Positions 9,518 through 21,167 of a stretch of DNA of 64,000 nt are shown here, piece after piece. A program made the position numbers and the translations under genes. The stretch covers positions 153,479,962 through 153,543,961 of the forward strand of contig OY294067.1 of NCBI GenBank assembly GCA_958510875.1, given 5' to 3'. The notes beneath the pieces were generated by a model that saw only the letters and a list, made by a program, of their open reading frames with translations, had not been told where the DNA came from and searched no databases. The stretch's first letter is position 1. Each line of letters begins with the position of its first letter. This DNA is from Endomychus coccineus. Lineage: Eukaryota; Arthropoda; Insecta; Coleoptera; Endomychidae.

Positions 9518-12077
9518 AATTGGTCCTTTTGAGGACCGAAACCACACAACGCGGATCAATACCCGAGAATCCAGTTCTACACATTACGTCCGCGAGAACC
9601 TAAGAAGAAACATAATTAACCTCTACGGGGAGGAGGTTTTCCATCAAACAAGAAGTTTCGAGAAGTTGAGAACAAAGAGATCGAAACTTTTGTGCGACCT
9701 TACCTTTCTACGCCGCTGCCGGGACCAGAAGATTATTCCAACCTGTATGAAACTTTCGTATCACACAAAGACAACTAGTACGAAGAACATCTTGAGAAGA
9801 ACGAGTTTTGCACTGCTTCGAGATGCCATTCACCAAACAAGAAGAATTCTGGATGATACTGACAGCAAGCTACTACGTGTTCACCTCTATCTCAGCAATG
9901 GAATCAATCCTCTACTTTGGGAAAGAATTGACCAGCTTGCCGAGTTCAGAGCAGAGAAAAACACTGAAATAACTATAGAGAAACAGAAGAAGAAGTTCAA
10001 TCATCTGAAAGACACCCAGAAACCTGAGGGAGACAGCACAAACATAGACCCTGTCAAAGTTGTCCATAACTTATCCGACCATTCTTTGAATAAGGCCTCC
10101 ATGGATGTCCTTGCTAAAGGTTTTAACTTCGCTATTGCACCGGCACGCATTCCATTGGAAGACATCATTTGCAACGTGGAATCTGCTATAACTTCGCTGC
10201 AGGATAAAAGTGAAGCAGAGATTATTCGCCAAGATGTGTCGCGTATTCTACGAACCTCGAAGCCACCAAAAAGGAACATTTCACACGACGAGTTCCTAGC
10301 ACTGAAAGCTCTTCGAGAGAACGAAAGCATCATCATCCTACCAGCAGATAAAGGAAATGCAACCGTTGTCATGAACACAAATGACTACAGAACCAAGATG
10401 GCTGCGCTATTGGACGATCCGACTTACAAGAAGATTAGGTCTGATCCCACTACATATCTAGAGAAAACAACGAAAGCGAAAATCAAGGCATCTCCTATCG
10501 ACCCTAAGTTACAGTTACATCTCATTCCAAGAGAAAAATCATCCAGATGTCCGAAACTGTATGGTCTCCCAAAAATACACAAGGCAGCAGTACCTCTGAG
10601 ACCAATAGTAAGCTCTATCGGCTCACCATCACATGCATTAGCAAGATTCCTAGCCAAGAAGTTACAACCGCACGTTGAGACAGCATCATCGTACGTGAGG
10701 AACGCGGAACACTTTATCGAACTTCTAGATATGCAAATAGTAGGACCTGACGACATATTAGTAAGCTTCGACGTAGCATCCTTGTTCACACAAGTACCCA
10801 TAAACGAAGCCCTAGAGATCATCCAACATAAATACAAACCGGAAGGATACATTATTGACTTGGCCAAACACTGTGTAGCCAATACTTACTTTATGTACGA
10901 GGGACAGCGATATAGGCAAATCGAAGGAGCACCGATGGGATCACCAATCTCACCAGTGATCGCAAATCTTTTCATGGAGGATTTTGAAATTAAAGCTCTT
11001 AACACAGCGCAACTAAAACCCAAACTTTGGCTCAGATATGTAGATGATATTTTCGTTATTTGGCCACATGGAGAAGGACAACTAAGAGGGTTTCTCGATC
11101 ACCTGAATGGAATCCATGATCGGATAAAATTCACAATAGAAGCCGAAGAGAACAACCAATTACCATTTCTAGATGTTTTGGTAACAAAGAAAACTGACGG
11201 CAGTTTGGGACATACAGTATTCAGAAAAAAGACCCACACGAACCGATATTTGAATAGTAACTCGCATCACCATCCTTCCCAGCTACAATCAGTCGTAAAT
11301 ACCCTCATGACAAGGTCAAAACGTCTCGCTGATGCGAAGAACTTCGATGGAGAAATGGAAACCATCCGAACAGCCCTTAGGATGAATGGCTATTCAAGAA
11401 AACAGATTCATAACTCTCAACGCAAAAATGAGAAGGATGTCAACAATGAAGATCAACCAGTGGGAAACGCTTTTCTACCTTACATAAAAGGCACAACTGA
11501 CAGAATCTGCAAAATACTGAGCCGTCATGATATCAAAACAACCTTCACAACAGATAGGAAAATCAAAAATGTTCTTCGGAATCCAAAAGACAGAATTCCT
11601 CTAGAATGCCAAGGAGTGTACGAGGTGCCATGTGGTAATTGTGAAAAGACATACATCGGGCAGACCAACAGACGCATTGATGTGCGAAAGACTGAACATG
11701 CAAACGCTGTGTCGAAAAACGAAACCACGTCTTCACTAGCTGAACATGTAAGAAGTACTGGCCATATGATCAACTTTAGCGGCACAAAGACTCTAGCCAA
11801 CATTGAACACTTCTACACCAGAATAACCAGGGAGGCAATAGAGATCGAGAAACGTCCACATAGTCTTAACAAACGAGATGACGGACTAAGATTACCAGCT
11901 ACATGGAAACCCGCTTTAGAAAGTCGGAAGATAAAACCAAAAACAAGAGAGAACGTGATATCCAGTGCACGTGCAACAGGTCACGGAAACTTTCCGGCTG
12001 ATTCCAGCGTCGCAATGACGTCATCCAAACGTGTCACTCGGAGCCAAACACGTAGAAATCAACCAAGCGTGAAATAG
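9486..12077 (+). CDS. Penelope-like reverse transcriptase with GIY-YIG endonuclease, intact
   Basis: 863 codons without a break. The N-terminal 280 residues are basic and helical. The RT domain starts near residue 286 (PADKGNATVVMN), with PKLYGLPKIHK, motif A VSFDVASLF, APMGSPISPVIANLF and the catalytic YVDDIFVIW near residue 518. A linker rich in KR leads to the GIY-YIG nuclease at about residues 710-760 (GVYEVPCGNCEKTYIGQT), with CxxC and downstream HxxxH residues typical of the Penelope zinc module. It nicks DNA and copies its own RNA at the nick. The start is uncertain: ATG 9486 lies inside the hammerhead core, and the first in-frame ATG after the cleavage site is 9747 (residue 88). This is the only unbroken long retroelement protein here other than the edge-truncated gypsy pol, so the copy may be active. 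Confidence 0.93.
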   Translation: MANATLPKRREIGPFEDRNHTTRINTRESSSTHYVRENLRRNIINLYGEEVFHQTRSFEKLRTKRSKLLCDLTFLRRCRDQKIIPTCMKLSYHTKTTSTKNILRRTSFALLRDAIHQTRRILDDTDSKLLRVHLYLSNGINPLLWERIDQLAEFRAEKNTEITIEKQKKKFNHLKDTQKPEGDSTNIDPVKVVHNLSDHSLNKASMDVLAKGFNFAIAPARIPLEDIICNVESAITSLQDKSEAEIIRQDVSRILRTSKPPKRNISHDEFLALKALRENESIIILPADKGNATVVMNTNDYRTKMAALLDDPTYKKIRSDPTTYLEKTTKAKIKASPIDPKLQLHLIPREKSSRCPKLYGLPKIHKAAVPLRPIVSSIGSPSHALARFLAKKLQPHVETASSYVRNAEHFIELLDMQIVGPDDILVSFDVASLFTQVPINEALEIIQHKYKPEGYIIDLAKHCVANTYFMYEGQRYRQIEGAPMGSPISPVIANLFMEDFEIKALNTAQLKPKLWLRYVDDIFVIWPHGEGQLRGFLDHLNGIHDRIKFTIEAEENNQLPFLDVLVTKKTDGSLGHTVFRKKTHTNRYLNSNSHHHPSQLQSVVNTLMTRSKRLADAKNFDGEMETIRTALRMNGYSRKQIHNSQRKNEKDVNNEDQPVGNAFLPYIKGTTDRICKILSRHDIKTTFTTDRKIKNVLRNPKDRIPLECQGVYEVPCGNCEKTYIGQTNRRIDVRKTEHANAVSKNETTSSLAEHVRSTGHMINFSGTKTLANIEHFYTRITREAIEIEKRPHSLNKRDDGLRLPATWKPALESRKIKPKTRENVISSARATGHGNFPADSSVAMTSSKRVTRSQTRRNQPSVK

Positions 12078-12110
12078 TTCGAAAGTCCAAAGGTCAAACA
12101 TAACGGGGGA

Positions 12111-12216
12111 TATAAATACCTGTCCTTCCAAGTAAGCGTCAGTTCGCCTAGATTTTCCAGACTCTACGGTCGAATCACCTGAAGATGGCAAATGCGACTT
12201 TGCCGAAACGTCGTGA
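12111..12216 (+). promoter_or_regulatory. terminal PLE promoter and hammerhead copy
   Basis: The last unit ends with another TATAAATA (12111-12118), TCAGTT (start A 12141), GGTCG (12168-12172) and hammerhead core (12175-12216). The element then stops at CAGTTCTACA (12271-12280) and passes into (TA)n. This orphan promoter would transcribe the microsatellite and downstream DNA. Confidence 0.6.
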
Positions 12217-12276
12217 AATTGGTCCTTTTGAGGAGCGAAACCACACAACGCGGATCAATACCCGAGAATCCAGTTC

Positions 12277-12440
<164 letters not shown>

Positions 12441-13415
12441 ACATATATATATATATATATGGTATGGCGCTGGTCCAGCGCGAAATCAATCACTGTTCGG
12501 AGTTTGTGCTAATTAGCTCTCACTGATTCCAACTCTCTCAAGAGAACCTAAGCAGCTATCCGCTGACTGGCGAAAGGGATAGAATTAGCGACATTGATAA
12601 CTTTCTCCCAGGTCCCCACTTGGGGAACACTGAATTCGACCAGTCTTTAAATTCATATGCTATCCTTCCTATAGCAAGATTTTGGTTTAAGTTTATAATA
12701 TATTGATCATTTAATTTGATTAACGAGTTTAAGTGGTAATTCTCAATCACCTGTCAGCGAATACGATCTTGAGAAAGAACTTCGGAATGTGAGCTTGAAC
12801 AGATATAAATATATAACGAGGCGGTCTCTGGGGTGGGATCAAGACAACGTAGTCAGAAACAACCCCTAGGTGAGAGGAATTAGACATCTACTGGTGGCAG
12901 CTTGAAGGAACCTCAAGGATATTAAGACCTACTAAGATCTTTGATACCCGAGCAGGTTCCAACGAAAACTTCAATATAACACATCGATGAGGTATATCGC
13001 TACCTGAAATAATAATAATACTAAGCCGACTGTTACACGTTCCTGATATCACAGAGTAATAATTCAACGTATCTATGTGACGTCACACTCCGATGATGTA
13101 GATGTGGTGCAATTCAAAACTTAAAATAAGAATTTCGTATACTTCTGCGTGTTAAATGTATGAGTATAATATGTATTTATAACCGGCAAACACTTTTGTG
13201 ATAATGGTTCAACAATATAGTTCTCTATGAAAAACTGAGGAAGGATGTCAAAAGTACCTCTTACAAGGACGATTCCGCATCCCAAAACAATACAGTTCCT
13301 ATTTTCACCACTTTTATAGCGATTTGCAAAATATGTCCGTACGACGAATAGAAATGGCCCAATCATTTCCACAGTGGCTTATGTACACACAGACAACATG
13401 TCGAAAATATTGTAG
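12441..13415. other. no gene seen; short (AT)n then a GC-richer block
   Basis: A short (AT)n run (12443-12460) is followed at once by GGTATGGCGCTGG and a perfect hairpin, GCGCTGG-T-CCAGCGC (12467-12481). The block to about 13000 is more GC-rich than its surroundings, with no long frame. It may be the untranslated end of another retroelement inserted at (AT)n; I could not recognise it. 13000-13415 is AT-rich with nothing clear. Confidence 0.3.
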
Positions 13416-14175
13416 ATGAATTCAGAAATCCTCGAAACTGATGATTATTGCGAGAAAGATTTTATTTTTTTAATCGATAAAAATACTTCCCTTATACTAC
13501 ATATAATGAGAGAAGTAAACATCAATAGAGTTTTGATACAGACTGTATATCAAATTCACGGCAGTTTTAGAACTCACGTGACTCATTTTTTGGATATTAT
13601 TGGTACGATTGGAGAAAAGTTGATGCCTAAAATGACGAGAGGAAAAGTATGTTTTGACAATTATCGAACGTCTGATTAACGACTAAAATTGCTGTTGAAA
13701 TTGAACCCATGGAAGACCAGTTTTATGATTCCTTGGACGAGGAGGTATTTAGTGACTGCAGAACTTTTCCTGGTGAAGATAATATTAGAAAGAATAACAA
13801 ATGTAAACTGCGCGTGACAGTTCCGAAAATTCAAGTACCAGAAAGCAAACCTAGTGATGTATCTGAAATAATCCCTTTGTACAAACAAGACACTCTCAAG
13901 ACTAACGTTAAAACTTCGAAGAAGAATCCGTTAATTCGCGATAAGAAAGTCGATAGAATAACAACTGTTGAGAAGAAGCCAAAAACATATTTGAATTTGT
14001 TTTACAATAAAATAAAGTTTCCTTGTAGGGCGGACGGAGATTCGTCGTGGAATAAAGAAACATCTGATACCGCCAGAGCTATTTGTGGTTCCGCAAGAAA
14101 GAGTATAACAGATACATCGAAAAGTGGAGATTGTTATGGCGATCGTGATGAAAATAGTTCTACAGAAGATGAAAG
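13416..14175 (+). CDS. coding exon of an unknown host-like gene, ending in a splice donor
   Basis: Two adjoining frames look like one protein. The first (13416-13679) starts MNSEILETDDYC and ends at TAA 13677-13679. The second is open from 13676 and contains MEDQFYDSLDEEVFSD at 13709. A single missing base near 13677 would join them, so this is either an assembly error, a real lesion, or two separate starts. The second frame is polar, rich in K, S and acidic residues (GDCYGDRDENSSTEDER). It ends at GAAAG|GTAATG (donor at 14176) with two bases of a codon left over, which fits the acceptor at 41980. Codon use is ordinary and no repeat relative is visible. Function unknown. Confidence 0.5.
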
Positions 14176-14965
14176 GTAATGCTTATCCAAGATCTTGTAT
14201 ACAATCTGCAAATTATTGTCACTGTCACCGATATACATATTAAATTAAAATTTGATTATGGACAAAGGATTCTGAGGTGGATGAATGAAATTTCTTTGTG
14301 TGTTAATACTTGTATTGAAACATTTCTCAAAGAAATTTGGCATACAACATTCAGAATGTTTTGATATTATTCAATACCAAGGACGAAAATGCGGATAATG
14401 AGTGTTTTATTCAGATCGGATACTTGAGACATTTCTGATATTAAGAAAATCTAGTTTTCCTATCTGACATCCTCTCATACTCAACATATTGTACATAATT
14501 ACAGAGAGATAAAACCACCAGATTTCTATATTTTAAACTGCAATTTTAGGCCGGCAGCTATAGTAGTCAAAATAGCTATAGTAATTTTCTTCCAAATTGA
14601 GAAATGTGTACTGTTAAATGGGACCGCTTTCAGAGCATTTCCTATCCGTTTGTTATTAGGAGCATTTATAATAATAATCTTTGTTCCTCGAATTGTATCG
14701 TACAATGTTCAACATAGATGGATAGGAGAAGAGAATTATTACATCACAATTGAAAATTCTCAGGGTGAAGTTCAAAGCAGACAGTCTTCTGATCACAGTT
14801 CTGCTACTTAAGCCTTGAAGTTGATAATGGGAAAGTGTTCCTAAAATGGGATATATAGGTAAAATGGGACAACAAGGTTTCTCCCTCTATCAGAATTGGC
14901 AACTCTGCGCATTTGCAAGGGAAGAGTGTGTGTAAAAGTGAGCAATGTGCGATTATTTTGCAATT

Positions 14966-14968
<3 letters not shown>
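14176..14968. other. no gene seen; start of the inferred long intron
   Basis: AT-rich, non-coding. A short echo of AGCTATAGTA occurs twice near 14550. Nothing else stands out. Confidence 0.4.

Positions 14969-15020
<52 letters not shown>
14969..15020. repeat. (AT)n at the 5' end of the RLE LINE
   Basis: About 52 bp of AT repeats. The GC-rich 5' leader of the LINE begins at the next base (GCAGGGTTGAGC). Confidence 0.93.
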
Positions 15021-15023
<3 letters not shown>

Positions 15024-15143
15024 GGGTTGAGCAGATCTCGGTTTGCTCACTGGTGAGTAGCGCCACCACATATCCGAGCGTAGAGGGGACAACCTCGTTA
15101 AAAAGTCGGGGTTAAATCGGCTCGGTAACCTCACTCAATACCG

Positions 15144-18100
15144 ATGCCGTCCCGATGCTGGGCTAACAACCCAGCAGAGGGTACATCTTTTGTTACGGGC
15201 AGCAGAAGATTGGCCTCCCACATCAGCTCCTCGTCGGATGAGGAGCAGGGACAGGTGGGTGGGGCCCAAGAGGACGGTTCCGACGTTGACGACCACCGCA
15301 ATGTACATGGACGCTCTGAGTGGACTAATGAACTTCGGGATGACTTGCTGGACTGCTTCGAGCGCAGCGAGCCGGCCCGTAGGGGATACATGTCACGGCT
15401 GCATGCACTTTGGTGCATCATGCATCCTCTATGCCGTGACTTTTCCGCACAAACCTTGCGGAATCAAGTATTCTACCTGCGGAGAACCGGCTATATAAGA
15501 ATGAATCTCCGGCAGGCTGCAGCACCAGAACCGGATCTAGCCGCACCAGCACCACCTATGGTGCGCCGCAACAGATCAGGTAGAGCAAGCCTGCCCCAGA
15601 ACACCGAAGTTGATCTTAGAACTAGGAGAACCCGAATCAACATCAGGGTCTCCGTACGACCACACGAGCTGGTAGAATTGGACACGTTGATTAACGACGA
15701 GCTTCCAGAATTCGCCGACCTCTGGGAAATCAACGAGGCCGTGTATGGTGCCGCAAAGCGACTCGTTCCGGAAGTGCGGAGTGAGAGACCGCACGACCAG
15801 ATCGAGAAAACCGAACGGCGCCTACACAAAGTCGAGGCCAAAATTCAGTCGGCGAGGCAGCAAGCGTCTCGGATCCAGTGTGTGATGGATTTTATTTCTA
15901 GCGGCAGGGCTTTCACGCCAAAAATTAGGCGTATAGCCGCTCAACTGCGCCGCCACCATCACACACTAAAACGTACAGTGTTGCAGACCATCAAGCAACA
16001 TTGTGCGGATAGGATTCAAATCCTGGGCGTGGTAAGGGGAAATCTGGCCAGACGGGTTAGACGCATCAGGGAGAATTCCTTGTTTCGCGATAGCCCGTCT
16101 CGGCTTTTTGAATCTCCACCGCCCACAATTGTTGCTCCACCGACTGTGGAGGAGGTTGAGCAGTTCTGGAAAGGAGTGTATGAGTCACCGCGTCCAATTC
16201 ACCTAGACACTCCAGCCCTAGCACACTTCCAAATGTTTTGCGCTGAACGTCAACTTCCGCAAACAGAAGTGTGCGAGGCAGTCAGCGAGGATGAGGTCCG
16301 ACAAGCTCTTGTCGGTACCAAAAACTATGCTGCTCCCGGCCCTGACGGCATTAACATATGGTGGTGGAAGAAATTTCCTTCCACCACCGCCGTCTGGCCA
16401 GAGTCTTTGACTCATGGGTCAAAGAGGAGCGGCATATTCCAAGCTGGGCTGTCTAGGGGTACACTGTGCTACTTCCAAAGAGTGGAGACTTGTCTGATCC
16501 CAAGAACTACCGACCGATCACTTGTCTCAACACCTGCTACAAGTTATTTACACGTATCTTGTATGCTAGGTTGTTGAAATTGATCGGTCCGGTAGTTAAT
16601 AACATCAGCGAGCAGCGTGGGGCAAAGAAAGGCATGGAGGGTTGCCGGGAGAACCTGGTGATAGATAGATCTATCACTCAGGACTCTATACTCTACAAGC
16701 GCAACCTTTCCATGGATTGGATTGACTACCGCGAGGCATTTGATTCAACATCACATGAGCTATTATTATACTTGCTCCAATGCCTTGCGGTACCTACCCC
16801 ACTAGTGAGATGCATAGAACATCTGTTGCCACTCTGGAAGACCCGTTTTGCCATCACATCAGGCGCACGACGAGTCTTGACAGAGTTGGTAACATTCAAG
16901 AGGGGAGTTTTCCAAGGAGACTCCTTGAGTCCCCTCTTGTTCAATATCTCACTGCTGCCACTCTCCATTGCTTTAAGACGGACTCGTGGATATTACTCTG
17001 GACCACCGAACGACCGGAGGCATCAGATCACCCATTTATTTTACGTGGATGATTTGAAACTGTATGCCTCTGGGGAGAAGAACCTCCATCAATCTCTCAA
17101 TGTGGTTCAGGAATATACACGAGCCGTAGGCATGGAGTTGGGATTAGACAAATGCGCAGTGTTTCATTTGAGGAGAGGACGATCTCCGGAAGTGTACGAG
17201 AATATGCAGCTTGCCGACAGAAGCATCTTTAAACACCTCGATGCTGGAGAGACCTATCGATACCTGGGAATTGAACAGCGTCCTAATTATGACGCTTCCC
17301 AGGTACCTTTACCTGGGAAGCTGGCTCTCCGCGGCAAATACAGAAACCTTGTTCGAAAGGTCTTCCGAACTTTCGAGTGGGAACAAGGTGTCTGCAACAA
17401 ATATGCTTGCCGTTCCAGTCCTGCTCCACTCTTTTGGAGTGGTGAAATGGACGGTCGATGAGCTGCATAGACTCGATGAAGACACCCGGAAAATGATGCA
17501 TATCCATCACAGTTTGCATCCTAGATCGTCCGTTTCCCGCATTTATCTCCCACGTCTTCGGGGAGGTAGGGGACTCCTCAGTCTGGAGGGTCTGCATCGA
17601 AGTGTGATTCTAAGTATAGCTTGTAAAGTTCTTAGGCGCTCGGACCCCCTCCTGTGCCTTGTTAAAAGTCACGAATTGGCCGGAGTGGGGGCATTTATCG
17701 TTAAGGCAGCACAAAAAGCTGCGGAAGAACTTGGTCTCGAATTTCAGATCAGTCGAGAAGGACGACTAGAGGGCAACCTCGAGCTCCTACCTTCTCGCCT
17801 GAAAGCCCAGATAAATGCCGCGGAGCAAGATCTTACGCTCAGGCGGCATGTTGACAAGCCGATACACGGTGTTTTCTATCGAAACATCGAAACGCTCGGC
17901 TTGTCAACTAGGCTGACCTTCGGCTATCTAAGGTCAGCCGGGCTTACATCCGAGACTGAGGGATTCACCGCAGCTTGCCAAGATGGCCTAATTAACACCT
18001 TGGTCTATCGCCGCAATGTGATGGGTGTGCAGGTCCCTGATGTCAGCTGCAGGGCCTGTCGAAAGGCGCCTGAGACGCTTTTCCACCTTCTGTCGGCATG

Positions 18101-18641
18101 TCTGGCAAAAGCGGCCTCGGCGTACACCCTTCGCCATAATGCGGCCCTACGGGTGCTGTATTACCATCTAAAGCACTCGTACGGAATCGACCAAGAGCCG
18201 GTGCTGCCTTACATGCCAGGAGATATTGAGTCCGTTGTCGGAAACGAAAAAAGCCAGATCTTCTGGAATTATCCATTTCCGACCGTCAGGTCCATAAAAG
18301 CAAATAGGCCTGACGTTGTCCTCCTCGATAAACTAATCAAGACTATGTATGTCATCGAATTCTCCGCTCCGGCAGAGAAGAACATAGTCTTGAAAGAGGA
18401 GGAAAAATGGACAAAATATCAAGATCTCCTGTTCGAGCTCCGCACGCTATACCCAGGCCACAAGGTCGTATTAGTGGTTCTGATCATCGGTGTTTTGGGC
18501 GGAATTCGGTCTTCGCTGCGTTCAAACTTGAAGATCATTCCGGCCTGTAGGAACTCGGCGCAGATCTTGATAGACCGGATGCAAAAGGCAGTCATTCTGG
18601 GTTCAATTAGAATACTTAGGGCACACGATTTAGGAACCTGA
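15144..18641 (+). pseudogene. RLE-type LINE protein: Myb-like, RT, zinc knuckle, endonuclease (frameshifted)
   Basis: From ATG 15144 the order is: an acidic, Ser-rich N-terminus; a Myb/SANT-like DNA-binding segment at residues 60-119 (W60, CFERSEPARRGYMSRLHALW); a basic linker; the RT domain with PGPDGIN, PKNYRPITCLN, GVFQGDSLSPLLFN and FYVDDLKLYA; then CX2CX8HX4C (CRACRKAPETLFHLLSAC) and the PD-(D/E)xK-type nuclease (RPDVVLLDK...YVIEFSAP). There is no APE domain. The frame is broken: a shift near 16380-16440, a TAG near 16450, and a second shift near 17385, after which the frame returns to the first one. The element is therefore not autonomous. Confidence 0.85.
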
Positions 18642-18738
18642 AGCTACTTACCGACCGGTGGGGAGGAGTAGCTTCGGTTAACCGCCTTTTAGGTTTTTTC
18701 TGGCGCGACTGCTGCGATGTCGTCGGAGCTCGCAGCAG
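18640..18738 (+). other. two hairpins in the LINE 3' UTR
   Basis: GAAGCTACT (18640-18648) pairs with AGTAGCTTC (18667-18675). CTGCTGCGA (18709-18717) pairs with TCGCAGCAG (18730-18738). Both are perfect 9-bp stems right after the stop codon and before the A tail, a likely recognition site for the element's RT. Confidence 0.65.
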
Positions 18739-18769
18739 CCCCGACCAGGTTTGAATGTAAAAAAAAAAA

Positions 18770-18770
<1 letters not shown>

Positions 18771-18808
<38 letters not shown>

Positions 18809-18818
18809 TTTAAAGTTT

Positions 18819-18868
<50 letters not shown>
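18771..18868. repeat. two (TA)n arrays at the 3' end of the RLE LINE
   Basis: TA repeats at 18771-18806 and about 18821-18868, separated by AGTTTAAAGTTTCTT. They directly follow the A tail and a single G. Confidence 0.93.
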
Positions 18869-18872
<4 letters not shown>

Positions 18873-19134
18873 TTCTGAACGTACTTAAAGTTTATATAAT
18901 AAGATCCTGGAACAAGACAATGTATTAACTTGGTTTACTAACTGCACGCCTTAATATCTTGTGAAGTTTGCTAACGAGTGATGTCTGTGAAATTACTCTG
19001 AAGAACACCTGTTTTGTACGCGGTAAGTTTATAAATTTGAACACAAGTTTGGATAAAATAACTTCATCGTGTTAAAACGGGATAGTATCTCATTTACCTG
19101 CACTGTTTAAATAATTCTTTTGTATTGTTCCCAG
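18869..19134. other. no gene seen
   Basis: AT-rich sequence upstream of the pogo-like remnant. No frame or repeat recognised. Confidence 0.4.
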
Positions 19135-19776
19135 ATGCCTCCCATATATAATAAAAGAAAACTGACCGCCAATCTTGGTCTGAAGAGGCAATGTCTAGAG
19201 CATTAGAGGCTCTACGAAATGGAACATGCGGTTCTGTAAAGACTGCTAAACAATTTAATGTTCCAAAATCTCGAATTTAGAAAGAAAATTGAAAAACAAA
19301 ATGTACATGCTCTCAAAAATTCAAACAGATGAGTAGCAGGAAATAAACATCATCATTGGAACTAGAAAAACTGCTGGTAGAGTACACTCAAAACATGGAA
19401 GCTATGTTGTATGGGTTAACAACAAGAAGTATTCGAAGTCTTGCCTATCAAGTAGTTGCAGTTAAATAATATCGTTCACCATTCTAATAATGAGACCAAA
19501 TTGGCAGGCTGGCACTGGTTACATTCATTTTTGGAGAGAAACAAATTTCTCTTCGAAGCCCTGAACCGTTCTGCTGCAAGATCTAGAGCCTTCAACCGAG
19601 AGGCAGTTCACTCATTTTTGGAACCTCTTCAAGAAAAACACAATTTTCCGCTATCAAAAATCTTCAACTTGGACGAAACAGGCATCACTACTGTCCAATC
19701 CCGACCATCTAAAATTATTGCTGTTAGATGTAGAAAAGAAGTACGCTCTCTCACATTACCCGAACGTGGAGAGTAA
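19135..19776 (+). pseudogene. pogo/Tigger-like (Tc1-mariner) transposase remnant
   Basis: The ATG at 19135 starts MPPIYNKRKLT. Then, in a shifted frame, comes an HTH segment typical of this family (EEAMSRALEALRNGTCGSV). Further on, 19456-19776 reads GWHWLHSFLERNKFL...SRAFNREAVHSF...KIFNLDETGIT...LPERGE, which is the CENP-B-like region and the first catalytic D (NLDETG) of a DDE_1 transposase. The catalytic domain then stops; two thirds is missing. Several frameshifts and stops show it is old. Confidence 0.75.
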
Positions 19777-19948
19777 ACATAAAAATGTCTAATGTTTAAC
19801 TAGATTCAATCCATTTCAAATTGATAATTAGCCATACATTACTCTTTCACACACAACCGATCCAATGTTTCCTGCAGTTTTAATTGAATCTCAAATTACA
19901 TTAATATAATTAAATTACATTAATGTAAGAAATGAAATGTAAAAAAAC

Positions 19949-20329
19949 ATGACAAATGCGCCAAATAATTTAGGACTGAAAACTATTTACAATACTCAAA
20001 GAAACTTAATTCATCGCAAGATAAAAAGTGCTAAACTACAATATTTCAATAGTCAAATAAACTCAACCTCAAATAATCCTAAAAAGATATGGCAAATAAC
20101 GAATGAACTTACAGGTAGAGGGAAAAAAGAAAACAAAATCAAGAACATTTCAGTTGATAATCAAAATTTCAGATCTGACAAAGAAGTTGCTAATAAATCT
20201 AATACATTTTTCAACAATATCGGTAGTAACGTATCTCAGTCAATAATACCTGACGCACAGTATGAACCACAGAAAATAAAACTAAACTCAAACTCTTTTT
20301 TCTTTGAACCATGTCAGGAATCGGAGATC
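19949..20329 (+). mobile_element. LINE, upstream half (pre-RT region), split by the Maverick
   Basis: The frame reads NPKKIWQITNELTGRGKK and DKEVANKSNTFFNNIGSNVS, the usual pre-RT segment of APE-type LINEs (Jockey/CR1 group by resemblance). It breaks at GAGATC (20324-20329), exactly where the Maverick begins. The second half resumes at 39537, after the same six bases. The far 5' part of the LINE is absent. Confidence 0.8.
20324..20329. repeat. Maverick target-site duplication, left (GAGATC)
   Basis: GAGATC lies next to the terminal AGTAGAT. It is repeated at 39531-39536 next to the other terminus. Six-base duplications are the rule for Mavericks/Polintons. Confidence 0.88.
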
Positions 20330-20336
20330 AGTAGAT

Positions 20337-21011
20337 GGGGCATTCCACGCCAACTCAGCAGTCGATCCCACATCACGCTCTCAGATCTGGCTCAAAATTG
20401 GTACATCGATTAGTACTATCGAAAAAAGGATATTCCCAAATGTTCAAACCCTAAGACCGCTTCCTGTCACCAGGGGCCCATAGTGAAGTTTTCGACTAGC
20501 ATTTCACCTCCAGGGGTCTGAAATCGGTTTCTCGTGTACTGACGCGGCATTTTGGTCTAAAAAAACGATCCAAAATACATAGGAGAAGGCAAATTTCCCG
20601 TAGAACACGATGCCATCATCTGTTTTCGCGTTAGGAAAAACCGCGCTTTGATAGAAAATCCGATATCTCAAATACAGTCGCTTCAAACTGGCTGAAAATT
20701 CACCAAAAGGCTCTTCGATTATTGCTCTTTCGAATGTTCATACGCGCGCGGTGATCATTTTATGTGAAAAAAAGTTACACGCGTTTTACGGGTTTTATAT
20801 GCGATTTTCTGTAATTTTTTTCATTATAACCGCTCCACTGGCCCTATCCAGTTGGGTAATAATCGGATTTTTTTCTCACCAAGCGTCTCTCTTGTCCCCC
20901 TGTCTTTACAAACATAGAAATTTCTCTCTCCAGCCAGTATTAGAGGAAACATTATTTATTCAATGATTTATTTCACATTTTTTTGATTTTGAGCAAATTT
21001 ACATTTTCTGC
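20337..21011. repeat. left terminal inverted repeat of the nested transposon
   Basis: It pairs along its length with 22625-23294, from GGGGCATTCC at the tip to ACATTTTCTGC at the inner end. Scattered small differences occur, including a short insertion in the right copy near 23025. Confidence 0.88.
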
Positions 21012-21167
21012 TTAGTTTAATCAATAATAAAGAGTTCCATTATTTATTATTAAAAAAACGAGAGCATTTGAACCCAGTACCCTTCGGAAATCAAAAATCG
21101 CGCTGAAACTTGTCGGTAATATAGGTTCCTATGCGCCCTCCGCACAGATGACGCCAAAAGACGGGCC

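Larger units (their letters stand above)
15021..18769 (+). mobile_element. R4/Dong-like non-LTR retrotransposon with restriction-like endonuclease
   Basis: A 3.75-kb element of clearly higher GC than its surroundings. It has a 5' leader of about 120 bp, one long coding region, a 3' UTR with two strong hairpins and an A11 tail (18759-18769). It is embedded in (TA)n on both sides. Dong-type elements of the R4 clade are known to enter simple repeats. No target duplication can be read because both flanks are the same microsatellite. Confidence 0.8.
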
